Both the position numbers and the translations under genes were made by a program. The notes below the pieces were generated by a model. The model saw only the letters and a program-made list of their open reading frames with translations, ran no database searches and was not told where the DNA came from. From Levilactobacillus brevis ATCC 14869 = DSM 20054 (lineage in GTDB: Bacteria > Bacillota > Bacilli > Lactobacillales > Lactobacillaceae), in NCBI RefSeq assembly GCF_001433855.1, contig NZ_AZCP01000005.1:147326-184553 (forward strand): 37,228 nt of DNA, read 5' to 3'. Numbering within the stretch: the first letter of the stretch is position 1; each line of letters opens with the position of its first letter. Positions 6,884 through 13,340 of the stretch are shown piece after piece.

Positions 6884-9187
6884 TTAGATTTGTTGATAAC
6901 TAGTGGTCTGCGCGTCATAAGTAAGTGTAACCACACGATCGCTTAAGGCTAGGTGAATGGTCTGATAAGCGGCAGAAAAGCCGTGATGAGTTAGCGTTAC
7001 TGAAACTTGGTGAGGATCAACGCTGAGGTGATAACAATTATATTGACCAGTCTGATAGTCGAAATTGCTTCCGTTATCCTGATAATGGTCATAAGTCCCT
7101 TGATCGCCGAACAGCTGGAAAGTCATTGATGAGTCGGGGGTTTCCGCAATATGATCAACGGCTGGTCCCCAAGGAAGTAGCGTTTGCCGTTTGATGAACA
7201 ATGGCAGCTTGTCCAGGGGCGCTTGAACCACGATGTCTTGCTGTCCGGCGTAGGTTTGGTGAGTCCAGAAGTCAACCCATTCGCCAGCTGGCAGATAGAC
7301 GAGCCGTTGCCGCTTGGACTTTTGGACGATTGGCGCCACGAGGATCTGGTCGCCGACCATGAATTCATCGTCAAGATTTTGAGTCCGGTGATCAGTCGGA
7401 TAATTCAAGACTAAAGGCCGCATAATCGGTAATCCTGTGTGACTTTCCTGTGCGAATAAATCATAGAGGTATGGGATAAACCGATAGCGTAGTTTAAGAT
7501 ACTTGCGGTAAATGCTAAGGGTTGGCTCACCAAAGGCCCAAGGCTCCTGCCGACGAGTCCCCATTGCCGCATGATTTCGCAATAGGGGGCTAAAGATGGC
7601 CGCTTCAATCCAACGGGTGAGTAGTTCCGGGCTAGTATCCGACGCAAAACCGCCGATATCGGTTCCCACAAAGCTAAAACCACTTAAACCTAAGTTGCAA
7701 AGCTGGGGAATCATCATCTGTAAATGAGGCCACATGCTCCGATTGTCGCCAGTCCAAACGGTCGCGTACTTTTGCGTACCGGCATAAGCGGCGCGGGTGA
7801 TAACAAATGGGCGTTTGCCTTGATGTTGTTTGAGGCCCTCATAGGTGGCTTGTGCCATGTTATGGCCATAAACGTTGTGCATTTTTCGGTGAGTTGCGGG
7901 TTGGTCCTGGTCGTAGAAGACGGTGTTTTCTGGAATCTCGCCATCAAAAGAGGCGGGCTCATTCATGTCGTTCCAGATTCCCGCCACCCCTAAATCTGTC
8001 AGGAATTTCGTATTGTTGGCCCACCACTGGCGGACGGCCGGACGACCAAAGTCGGGAAATGCGGAGTCACCAGGCCAGACCTTATTGATATAGACTTCAC
8101 CAGTCGGAGTTTTCACGAAATAATTCTGGGCAACACCAGTAGTATAAACGGGGTAATCAGGGTCTTGTTTGACACCGGGATCAATAATTGGCACGACCTT
8201 GATTCCGCGGGCCTTCAGGCGGGCAATGAATTTTTGTGGATCAGCATACTTGGTGTGATCCCACGTAAAGACGCGGTAACCATTCATGTAATCGACATCG
8301 AAATGAATCGCATCACAAGGCAAATCATACTTCTTTAAGTTATCCGCGATGGCCTGAACTTCGGTTTGACTGGCGCTATACCCCCAACGGGATTGTTGAT
8401 AACCTAACGTCCATTTTTGGGGCAATGGTGTGCGGCCTGTTAGATAAGTATAGGTTGTGACAATATCCTTGAGGGTGTGACCACCCAGAATATAATAATC
8501 AAGATTGCCTGCAACGGCAGTGTAGACATAATAATGGGGGTCTTCCTTGCCTAAGTCGAGATGACTCTTGTATGGGTTATCGAAAAATAAACCATACGGG
8601 TGACCATTTTTTAATCCCAACATAACGGGAATTGACTTGTAGATATTGGGTAAGATCTCTAATTGTGGATCGGGATAGTCTATATTCCAATTATCATATT
8701 CAAAGCCCCGCTTGTTAAGGTAGCCGGTCTTGTCACCCAAACCATAGAGTTGCTCATCGGAGGCGAGGTCTTTAACAACCTGAAAATAATCAGCATCGTG
8801 GGCTGATTGGGTTGTCGCACTATGACCTTCTGCTTCTACCAATTTTTGATGAACCTTATCGACTCCCTTATCTAAGAGGTGCCGTTCACCACGGTAATCG
8901 GTTACCAATGGAGCGCCTTGCGCATCATAAACATCAATATGGCGATCGGCATCTAGGCTGACGGCTAAGGCCGACGTTCGTAATTCATAGTGATTATCTT
9001 TAGTGGTTAATGTAAAGGGCGTTGATTGCTGCTTGTTACCGGTAATGGCGTAAGAGTGCCCTGACTCGCCACGATTACTGAACACCCGAATAATCGTTAG
9101 GGTGAGAACGGTTAGTTGCAAGGCACCTTGCGAATAAGCAAACGTCACGGTTTGCTGTTGTTGCTGATAGTGAGGTAAGTTAGACAT
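6884..9187 (-). CDS. GH31 family alpha-glucosidase
   Basis: Releases glucose (or xylose, in related enzymes) from alpha-linked oligosaccharides. No signal peptide is visible, so it should act in the cytoplasm on imported maltose- or isomaltose-type sugars. The 767 residues show the N-terminal beta-domain, the GH31 catalytic barrel with GIWNDMNEPASF (nucleophile Asp at about 405), TGDNRSMW with the likely acid/base Asp, GFSFVGTDIGGF, and a C-terminal beta-sandwich. The ATG has AAAGGAG upstream. It is monocistronic, with its own terminator. Two LacI-family type operators with core CAACCGGT flank its predicted promoter, indicating induction by substrate through a MalR-like repressor not encoded nearby. 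Exact linkage preference cannot be read from sequence. Confidence 0.93.
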   Translation of the reverse strand: MSNLPHYQQQQQTVTFAYSQGALQLTVLTLTIIRVFSNRGESGHSYAITGNKQQSTPFTLTTKDNHYELRTSALAVSLDADRHIDVYDAQGAPLVTDYRGERHLLDKGVDKVHQKLVEAEGHSATTQSAHDADYFQVVKDLASDEQLYGLGDKTGYLNKRGFEYDNWNIDYPDPQLEILPNIYKSIPVMLGLKNGHPYGLFFDNPYKSHLDLGKEDPHYYVYTAVAGNLDYYILGGHTLKDIVTTYTYLTGRTPLPQKWTLGYQQSRWGYSASQTEVQAIADNLKKYDLPCDAIHFDVDYMNGYRVFTWDHTKYADPQKFIARLKARGIKVVPIIDPGVKQDPDYPVYTTGVAQNYFVKTPTGEVYINKVWPGDSAFPDFGRPAVRQWWANNTKFLTDLGVAGIWNDMNEPASFDGEIPENTVFYDQDQPATHRKMHNVYGHNMAQATYEGLKQHQGKRPFVITRAAYAGTQKYATVWTGDNRSMWPHLQMMIPQLCNLGLSGFSFVGTDIGGFASDTSPELLTRWIEAAIFSPLLRNHAAMGTRRQEPWAFGEPTLSIYRKYLKLRYRFIPYLYDLFAQESHTGLPIMRPLVLNYPTDHRTQNLDDEFMVGDQILVAPIVQKSKRQRLVYLPAGEWVDFWTHQTYAGQQDIVVQAPLDKLPLFIKRQTLLPWGPAVDHIAETPDSSMTFQLFGDQGTYDHYQDNGSNFDYQTGQYNCYHLSVDPHQVSVTLTHHGFSAAYQTIHLALSDRVVTLTYDAQTTSYQQI

Positions 9188-9274
9188 TTGAGGGAACTCC
9201 TTTAATCAAGATATCGGGTTGGAACGGATTAGTCACTAGTTGACGAGCCTGATAAAGGCTGTCTAGTCGCCAAT

Positions 9275-9286
9275 GCAACCGGTTAC
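9275..9286. promoter_or_regulatory. LacI/MalR-type operator 1 of the alpha-glucosidase gene
   Basis: GCAACCGGTTAC is a near-perfect palindrome around CCGG. It lies just downstream of the predicted -10 box (minus-strand TAGATT at 9290-9295), where repressor binding would block initiation. Confidence 0.55.
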
Positions 9287-9289
9287 TTC

Positions 9290-9319
9290 AATCTAACCGC
9301 TTTTGTCAGAAAAATGCAA
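9290..9319 (-). promoter_or_regulatory. Alpha-glucosidase promoter
   Basis: On the minus strand TTGCAT (9319-9314) and TAGATT (9295-9290) are 18 bp apart. The -35 overlaps operator 2 and the start region overlaps operator 1. Confidence 0.5.
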
Positions 9320-9327
9320 CCGGTGGG
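9316..9327. promoter_or_regulatory. LacI/MalR-type operator 2 of the alpha-glucosidase gene
   Basis: GCAACCGGTGGG has one good half (GCAACC) and a weaker second half. It overlaps the -35 region. Its centre is 41 bp from operator 1, close to four helical turns. Confidence 0.45.
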
Positions 9328-9330
9328 CTA

Positions 9331-9370
9331 ACAAAAAAACGACGCCGCCTCACAGGACGTCGTCGCTTTT
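9331..9370 (-). terminator. Terminator of the HMA-dps operon
   Basis: A CGACG-rich inverted repeat (AACGACG...CGTCGTCG) is flanked by A-runs and T-runs on either side, so it ends minus-strand transcription just past the dps stop codon. Confidence 0.75.
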
Positions 9371-9387
9371 TGATTTAGGGGAATTAA

Positions 9388-9939
9388 TTAATCATCGTCG
9401 TCTTCATCCTCATCATCTAAACCGGTATGAGCCGAATTACCCAAAACGGCTTGAAGTTCGCGGATGATGTGATTGTTGGTTCCACGAAGGGTTACCAAGA
9501 AGGTGGCTAGTGCAGGCCGACTTTCTTTTTCAGCGAGCTTAATGGCCCGATCAATAAAGAGATTGTGGGTATCCGCATCATGAATCAATTCGTTGAGTTG
9601 ATCTGTAGCGGCGTAATACTTTTTGTCGCCACCTTCTTGTAACATGTTATAGTCATGATACTCTGTCGTAGTGGTTGAGACGATTTCACCTTCATCTAGT
9701 AGTAATTCACCTAGCGCATCAAATTGGTTACGGTAAGTGGTGATGTAGGTAGTGAGGAGTTGACGGACGCTGAGTGCTAGGGGACCTTTTATTGACCAAC
9801 GAACCTGATGGAACTTGACAATGGAAATATGCAGATTAGCTAAGATGTGGTTGGTCATGGCACCAGCGGTGGGAACGTGGTGATCATGTTCGGTTTGCGC
9901 TTTTTCAGCAGCGTAACGGTCTTCAATAGTTGTCGTCAT
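9388..9939 (-). CDS. Dps-like ferritin family protein
   Basis: Dps proteins form 12-subunit shells that oxidise and store iron and protect DNA from peroxide. The 183 residues contain the Dps core, including KFHQVRWSIKGP, FDALGE and the later helices. Compared with the Listeria ferroxidase site, the first His (in KFHQ), Asp and Glu (in FDALGE) are kept, but the second His position holds Arg (SVRQ). The site may therefore be altered. The C-terminus is a run of Asp and Glu (DDEDEDDDD), an unusual acidic tail that could bind metal ions. The gene lies 30 bp downstream of the HMA gene and should be cotranscribed from its FNR-box promoter. Membership in the Dps family is firm; iron storage activity is inferred. 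Confidence 0.87.
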   Translation of the reverse strand: MTTTIEDRYAAEKAQTEHDHHVPTAGAMTNHILANLHISIVKFHQVRWSIKGPLALSVRQLLTTYITTYRNQFDALGELLLDEGEIVSTTTTEYHDYNMLQEGGDKKYYAATDQLNELIHDADTHNLFIDRAIKLAEKESRPALATFLVTLRGTNNHIIRELQAVLGNSAHTGLDDEDEDDDD

Positions 9940-9969
9940 GGGCGAGACATCCTTTCTAATATGACAAGA

Positions 9970-10197
9970 TTATAGGTCTTTAACTTTGGCGCTTTTAACG
10001 GTATAGCCTAAATCGGTAACGGCCGCTTCTAAACTTTCAGCACTCACTTTGTCAGTGTTGAATTCAGCTTTGATTTTGCTGGCATTAAAGAGAACTTTGA
10101 CATTTTCAACGCCGTCTTTTTTACTCAGGGCGCCTTCGATTTTAGTCATGCAAGACGGGCAGGTTAGGTCATCTAATTTCATGGTTACTTTACTCAT
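9970..10197 (-). CDS. Heavy-metal-associated (HMA) domain protein, copper-chaperone-like
   Basis: A 75-residue single HMA domain. The metal-binding motif is LTCPSCMTKIEGAL with Cys13 and Cys16, and a ferredoxin-like beta-alpha-beta pattern is evident. Such proteins carry Cu(I) or related ions to P1B ATPases. The P1B ATPase in this window lacks its own HMA domain and has a matching FNR-box promoter, so partnership is a reasonable inference. The start ATG has a strong AAGGAGG. It is the first gene of a two-gene operon with dps. The CPSC core differs from the GMTCxxC of typical CopZ, so the metal is uncertain. Confidence 0.88.
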   Translation of the reverse strand: MSKVTMKLDDLTCPSCMTKIEGALSKKDGVENVKVLFNASKIKAEFNTDKVSAESLEAAVTDLGYTVKSAKVKDL

Positions 10198-10241
10198 TGG
10201 GAAAACCTCCTTGAAAGTTGTTTAACTTGATTACAAAGCTT

Positions 10242-10247
10242 AGTATA
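10242..10247 (-). promoter_or_regulatory. -10 box of the HMA-dps promoter
   Basis: The minus strand reads TATACT. The -35 position (10265-10270) is AGTTAA, the same weak hexamer seen at the ATPase promoter, consistent with need for an activator. Confidence 0.6.
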
Positions 10248-10266
10248 CGGAGCTACTGACGAGATT

Positions 10267-10286
10267 AACTTGACTCAAATCAAGTT
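10267..10286. promoter_or_regulatory. FNR/Flp-type box upstream of the HMA-dps operon
   Basis: AACTTGACTCAAATCAAGTT matches TTGAT-N4-ATCAA with one mismatch (TTGAC). Its centre (10276.5) is 34.5 bp from the edge of the -10 box, the same geometry as the ATPase promoter. Confidence 0.7.
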
Positions 10287-10385
10287 GAGAAGATTTTCGG
10301 AAAATACTTTAATTGACCAGAGAAGTAGACGGTACTAAAGAAAAAGCTAAGCTCAACGAGATTTTTTCCACAAAGCGGAAATATT

Positions 10386-10394
10386 TGGTATAAT
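10386..10394 (+). promoter_or_regulatory. tagH extended -10 promoter
   Basis: TGGTATAAT is an extended -10 with a perfect TATAAT at 10389-10394. The -35 (TTCCAC at 10366-10371) is weak. The leader of about 65 nt can fold: CTAAGCTCA near 10403 pairs with TGAGTTAG near 10447. Confidence 0.55.
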
Positions 10395-10466
10395 ACAACA
10401 GACTAAGCTCAGGCACTGTGCTGGGTAATGCAGGTAGCGCAAATTTTGAGTTAGGAAGTTTAATTC

Positions 10467-11552
10467 ATGGATAATTCTTATAAAATTAAAGTACAACATG
10501 TGACAAAGGAATACGATCTTTACAAGAGTCAGGCGGAAAAGTTGCGGTCATTTTTCTCACTAAGCAATTCTAAGGTGCCACATTTTTGGTCTTTAATGGG
10601 CATTTCACTAGAAGTGAAGGCTGGAGAAACGTTGGGCTTGATTGGGGTTAACGGATCTGGTAAATCAACGCTCTCTAATATTATTTCCGGAATTATTCCG
10701 CAAACGACCGGGACGGTGGATGTGCGTGGTGATACCTCAATTATTGCTATTGGTGCGGGGCTACGGGGTAATCTAACCGGCTTGGAAAATATTCGCTTGA
10801 AGGCACTCATGCAGGGGTTAACCAACCCAGAGATTGATGCCTTAATGGATGATATCGTTTCGTTTGCGGATATTGGTGACTTCTTGTATCAACCCGTTAA
10901 GAGCTATTCATCAGGGATGAAATCTCGGTTGGGCTTTTCGATTGCGGTACACGTTAATCCAGATATCTTGATCATTGATGAAGCCTTATCCGTCGGGGAT
11001 GATACCTTCTATCAAAAGTGTGTGGACAAAATTTCTGAGTTCAAAGATGAAGGGAAAACCATTGTCTTTGTTAGTCACTCATTAAAGCAGATTGAGATTT
11101 TGTGTGATCGGGTTGCTTGGATTCATTACGGAACGTTAAAAGAAATTGGTGCTACTGAAGCGGTGGTTAAGCACTACCGCGAGTTTACCAAGTGGTTCAA
11201 GGGACAAAGCAAGAAGGAAAAGAAACACTTCCAACGGCAGATGAAAGCTAACCAGAAGGCATTTGATATTGATGCTTACCAGCAACAGGTGATTGAGGAA
11301 CGACAGGCTAATGATCCGAGCGATCAGAATGTTGCCGCAGAAGTTAAAAAGGACTTCTATGGTTCAGTTATCAGCGAAAAGATGAGTTGGGGTAATCGGT
11401 TCTTGACCATCGCAGTGGGAATCGTGTTTGTGTTAGCCTGTCTGATCAACGTTTCAGGGCACTCACTGGGAGACGTGATACAAAACCCAGGGAATATCGT
11501 GCACCCAGAAACGGTTCTCCACGATACCAATGCCACGTCTGGTGTCAAATAA
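10467..11552 (+). CDS. tagH: Teichoic acid export ATP-binding protein TagH
   Basis: The ATPase of the ABC-2 exporter that moves wall teichoic acid across the membrane. The 361 residues show Walker A GVNGSGKST (60-68), signature YSSGMKSRLG (147-156), Walker B ILIIDE (167-172), and a C-terminal extension with one membrane segment at about 312-331 and a short outer tail. These are the features that separate TagH from ordinary ABC ATPases. Bacillus subtilis TagH is longer (about 530 aa) because of a larger extracellular part. The permease TagG is not next to it in this window, which is odd because the two are usually adjacent. Monocistronic with its own promoter and terminator. Confidence 0.92.
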   Translation: MDNSYKIKVQHVTKEYDLYKSQAEKLRSFFSLSNSKVPHFWSLMGISLEVKAGETLGLIGVNGSGKSTLSNIISGIIPQTTGTVDVRGDTSIIAIGAGLRGNLTGLENIRLKALMQGLTNPEIDALMDDIVSFADIGDFLYQPVKSYSSGMKSRLGFSIAVHVNPDILIIDEALSVGDDTFYQKCVDKISEFKDEGKTIVFVSHSLKQIEILCDRVAWIHYGTLKEIGATEAVVKHYREFTKWFKGQSKKEKKHFQRQMKANQKAFDIDAYQQQVIEERQANDPSDQNVAAEVKKDFYGSVISEKMSWGNRFLTIAVGIVFVLACLINVSGHSLGDVIQNPGNIVHPETVLHDTNATSGVK

Positions 11553-11687
11553 TAGAATAATGAGAAAACAAATAGATTTTTATCATTTAACGTGGTATCG
11601 TTAAATTACCATTTATTTACCTCTTTAGCTGATTTCCCAATGAATTGGTTAAAGGTTTATCTCTCATTTGGTGAAGACTAAATGGTG

Positions 11688-11716
11688 GGGGCTGGAAGTT
11701 ATTTCCGGCCCTTTTT
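11688..11716 (+). terminator. tagH terminator
   Basis: GGGCTGGAA pairs with TTTCCGGCCC around a short loop and is followed by TTTTT. Confidence 0.8.
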
Positions 11717-11797
11717 GCGTTGATGACTAACTGTCTCAGGGTCAACGCGGTGTTTAGCGGAAATCATCAAAAATAAAAACGTTTTTCTGAAAAAGTA

Positions 11798-11826
11798 TTG
11801 ACAGCGCTTACAAATACCGGTATATT
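11798..11826 (+). promoter_or_regulatory. Strong promoter of the candidate small RNA
   Basis: TTGACA at 11798-11803 is a perfect -35, with 17 bp to TATATT at 11821-11826. No long ORF starts soon after it. Confidence 0.75.
11799..11812 (+). promoter_or_regulatory. Candidate cre (CcpA) site over the small RNA promoter
   Basis: TGACAGCGCTTACA matches TGWAANCGNTNWCA with one mismatch and overlaps the -35 box and spacer, a repressing position. Confidence 0.5.
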
Positions 11827-11832
11827 ATAGCT

Positions 11833-11920
11833 TGTAAGGTATTAATAATTACCTTCTAATCAATTCTCTTTCTCTCTTATGCCGACCACTGCCATTCCCT
11901 GGTAGTGGTTTTGTTTTGTT
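11833..11920 (+). ncRNA. Candidate trans-acting small RNA, about 88 nt
   Basis: A transcript from the promoter at 11798-11826 would begin near 11833. It would form a 6-bp hairpin (11836-11855), expose a C/U-rich single-stranded segment (11856-11881), and end at a 9-bp terminator hairpin (11885-11909, one G-U pair) with a T-rich tail. It contains no convincing ORF. The C/U segment is complementary to purine-rich ribosome binding sites. The layout resembles known Gram-positive regulatory RNAs that mask ribosome binding sites. It could instead be a leader with an attenuator for the 102-aa gene, although that gene has its own TATAAT. Confidence 0.5.
11885..11920 (+). terminator. Terminator of the candidate small RNA
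   Basis: ACCACTGCC pairs with GGTAGTGGT around a 7-nt loop, followed by TTTGTTTTGTT. Confidence 0.75.
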
Positions 11921-11963
11921 CGTAGACCGGTTATAATAGATCTATTGCGCGGAGGTGAGAGTG

Positions 11964-12272
11964 ATGAAGAGTCACGAAGTATTTACGTTGATTGAAGAGA
12001 TAACGCGTTTAGATGGCAGTAAGTATATGGAAATTAGTAATATGGTGCAAAATGGTCGGGCTGAGTTGGCGGTTGAACGGGGACTCATTAAAGAAGTTCG
12101 GATTTTACAATTAAACATCGCCCATACGCCACACGTTCAGGCATACGAGGATTATGTTAATGAGCACTATGCGATGCCTGAAGAAGACTTTACTGAGTTT
12201 CAGGAATGGGCCAAGCCGGCCGAGGTTCAAGAAGAAGTCACAGCAATCTTACATGAAAATCACATTGGATAG
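11964..12272 (+). CDS. Conserved-looking protein of unknown function, 102 aa
   Basis: An acidic, probably helical cytoplasmic protein beginning MKSHEVFTLIEE. I do not recognise the family. No membrane segment, signal peptide or metal motif is visible. The ATG at 11964 is preferred over an upstream GTG (11955) because GGAGGTGA at 11951-11958 would overlap the latter and is well placed for the former. The promoter includes TATAAT at 11932-11937, next to TAGACCGGTT (11923-11932), a 10-nt sequence also found upstream of glmS. A strong terminator follows at 12301-12336, so it is a single-gene unit unless read through from the small RNA promoter. Confidence 0.75.
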   Translation: MKSHEVFTLIEEITRLDGSKYMEISNMVQNGRAELAVERGLIKEVRILQLNIAHTPHVQAYEDYVNEHYAMPEEDFTEFQEWAKPAEVQEEVTAILHENHIG

Positions 12273-12300
12273 GTAACTTAAGTAACTTACTTAAACCGTA

Positions 12301-12336
12301 ACTAGGGATCTTGTTGGTAGATCCCTGGTTTTTTTG
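12301..12336 (+). terminator. Terminator of the 102-aa gene
   Basis: AGGGATCT pairs with AGATCCCT around a short loop, followed by TTTTTTT. Confidence 0.85.
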
Positions 12337-12440
12337 GTATGGAGCAATGGGGAGGGAGACGTTAATCGTTTCGTCTATCGGTATATAAACCAAATGTCAG
12401 TTTGAATGGCTACAAAATTGTGGTGCTCAACTAATTTTCG

Positions 12441-12463
12441 TGCTACGATGAATTCGGATTCAT
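12441..12463 (+). promoter_or_regulatory. Haem locus promoter and inverted repeat
   Basis: TGCTACGAT (12441-12449) is an extended -10 with a weak -35. It overlaps a perfect inverted repeat ATGAAT-TCGG-ATTCAT at 12448-12463, placed over the predicted transcription start, a plausible repressor operator. It does not resemble a Fur box. Confidence 0.45.
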
Positions 12464-12497
12464 AAGTTACATATTTTGTTTTGGGAGGGTATTTCTT

Positions 12498-13235
12498 ATG
12501 AAAAAATCTTTAACTGTTATGAGTGCGTTATTAATGCTGGCGAGTGCGGGCGCCGGTATTTCAGTCAATCAAGCTGTTGGTAACCCAGCAACTGCTCAAG
12601 CGGCCAGTTTAAACGCCGCTAAGCTGGCAAATGGTCGGTATAGTGTTCAGTTTAATGTTTACAAGACTGGGACTACCACACCGTCTGAGGCCGCTAATTA
12701 CTTAGATAGCACGGCAACCGTTAGCGTTAAGAATAAACAGGCCACAGTGACAATCAAAGCGACTGCTGCTGGGAGCTCCTATATTAAGGCGCTGACCCTA
12801 GGGGGCAAGACGGGCACTGTTAAACAGGCAACGAGTGGTAACACCTATACCTTTACAAAGGTAGATTTAACTAAGACACAAACGATTGGTTTTTCACTGG
12901 CTGTGCCAATGAATGGGCAAACCATGACCATGCAAGAAGCAGCAACGCTTCAGTTTAAGACCAACACGCTTAAAGCAACCAGCAAGACCACCAAAAAGGC
13001 GGTTGCCCTGAGTACTAAACGGGTTAAAGCGGCTGCTAAGAAAGTAAGTGGTACAACGACTAAGGGTGCCAAAGTAACCGTTAAACATAACAAGACAACC
13101 TTGGGCAAGACGACAACTAAAAAGACGGCTTACACGGTTAAACTGAAAAAGGCAGTTAAGAAGAGTTGGAAATTAAAGGTAACCGCTACTAAAGCCGGTT
13201 ATAAGCCAGTAACTAAGACGGTAACGGTTAAGTAA
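12498..13235 (+). CDS. Secreted NEAT-domain protein with C-terminal Ig-like domain
   Basis: First gene of the haem locus. It has a signal peptide (1-36, cleavage near AQAAS) and a NEAT domain at about 38-155, with NGRYSVQFNVYK at the start and PSEAANYLDSTATVSVKN over the lip helix. A lysine- and threonine-rich C-terminal Ig-like domain ends TKTVTVK. It has no sortase motif or membrane anchor, so it is probably released or held by charge. NEAT domains bind haem through a YxxxY pair on a late beta strand. Here the corresponding strand reads MTMQEAATLQF, with Met and Glu at the two positions. Haem binding is therefore likely altered, and the assignment rests on overall pattern and neighbours. 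GGGAGG precedes the ATG. Confidence 0.78.
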   Translation: MKKSLTVMSALLMLASAGAGISVNQAVGNPATAQAASLNAAKLANGRYSVQFNVYKTGTTTPSEAANYLDSTATVSVKNKQATVTIKATAAGSSYIKALTLGGKTGTVKQATSGNTYTFTKVDLTKTQTIGFSLAVPMNGQTMTMQEAATLQFKTNTLKATSKTTKKAVALSTKRVKAAAKKVSGTTTKGAKVTVKHNKTTLGKTTTKKTAYTVKLKKAVKKSWKLKVTATKAGYKPVTKTVTVK

Positions 13236-13261
13236 AACAAGCCATGGCAACCATGACGGCG

Positions 13262-13301
13262 ACAACGAGATCAAGACGTCTAGTCTGGTCTCGTTGTTTT
13301 G
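13262..13301 (+). terminator. Terminator after the first NEAT gene
   Basis: ACAACGAGA pairs with TCTCGTTGT, with an inner AGAC/GTCT, followed by TTTTG. I see no separate promoter before the next gene, so this may be a partial terminator that sets a higher level for the first, secreted product. Confidence 0.7.
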
Positions 13302-13340
13302 TCTAATGCCAAAAAGAATGGAAAATGGGGGAGTTTATCA

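Larger units (their letters stand above)
11553..11963 (+). other. Gene-free stretch with terminator, candidate small RNA and promoters
   Basis: This 411-bp gap holds the tagH terminator (11688-11716), a strong sigma-A promoter with a cre-like site (11798-11826), a candidate 88-nt RNA with its own terminator (11833-11920), and a second promoter for the next gene (TATAAT at 11932-11937). The stretch 11553-11680 is AT-rich and I see nothing else in it. Confidence 0.6.

Noticed and set aside
7184-8088. Plus-strand ORFs opposite the alpha-glucosidase gene
   Set aside because: They are antisense shadows of a clear GH31 gene, without ribosome binding sites or recognisable domains.
13299-13340. Upstream TTG start for the wall NEAT protein
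   Set aside because: It lies within the terminator tail of the preceding gene and has no ribosome binding site, while ATG at 13341 has GGGGAG at good spacing.
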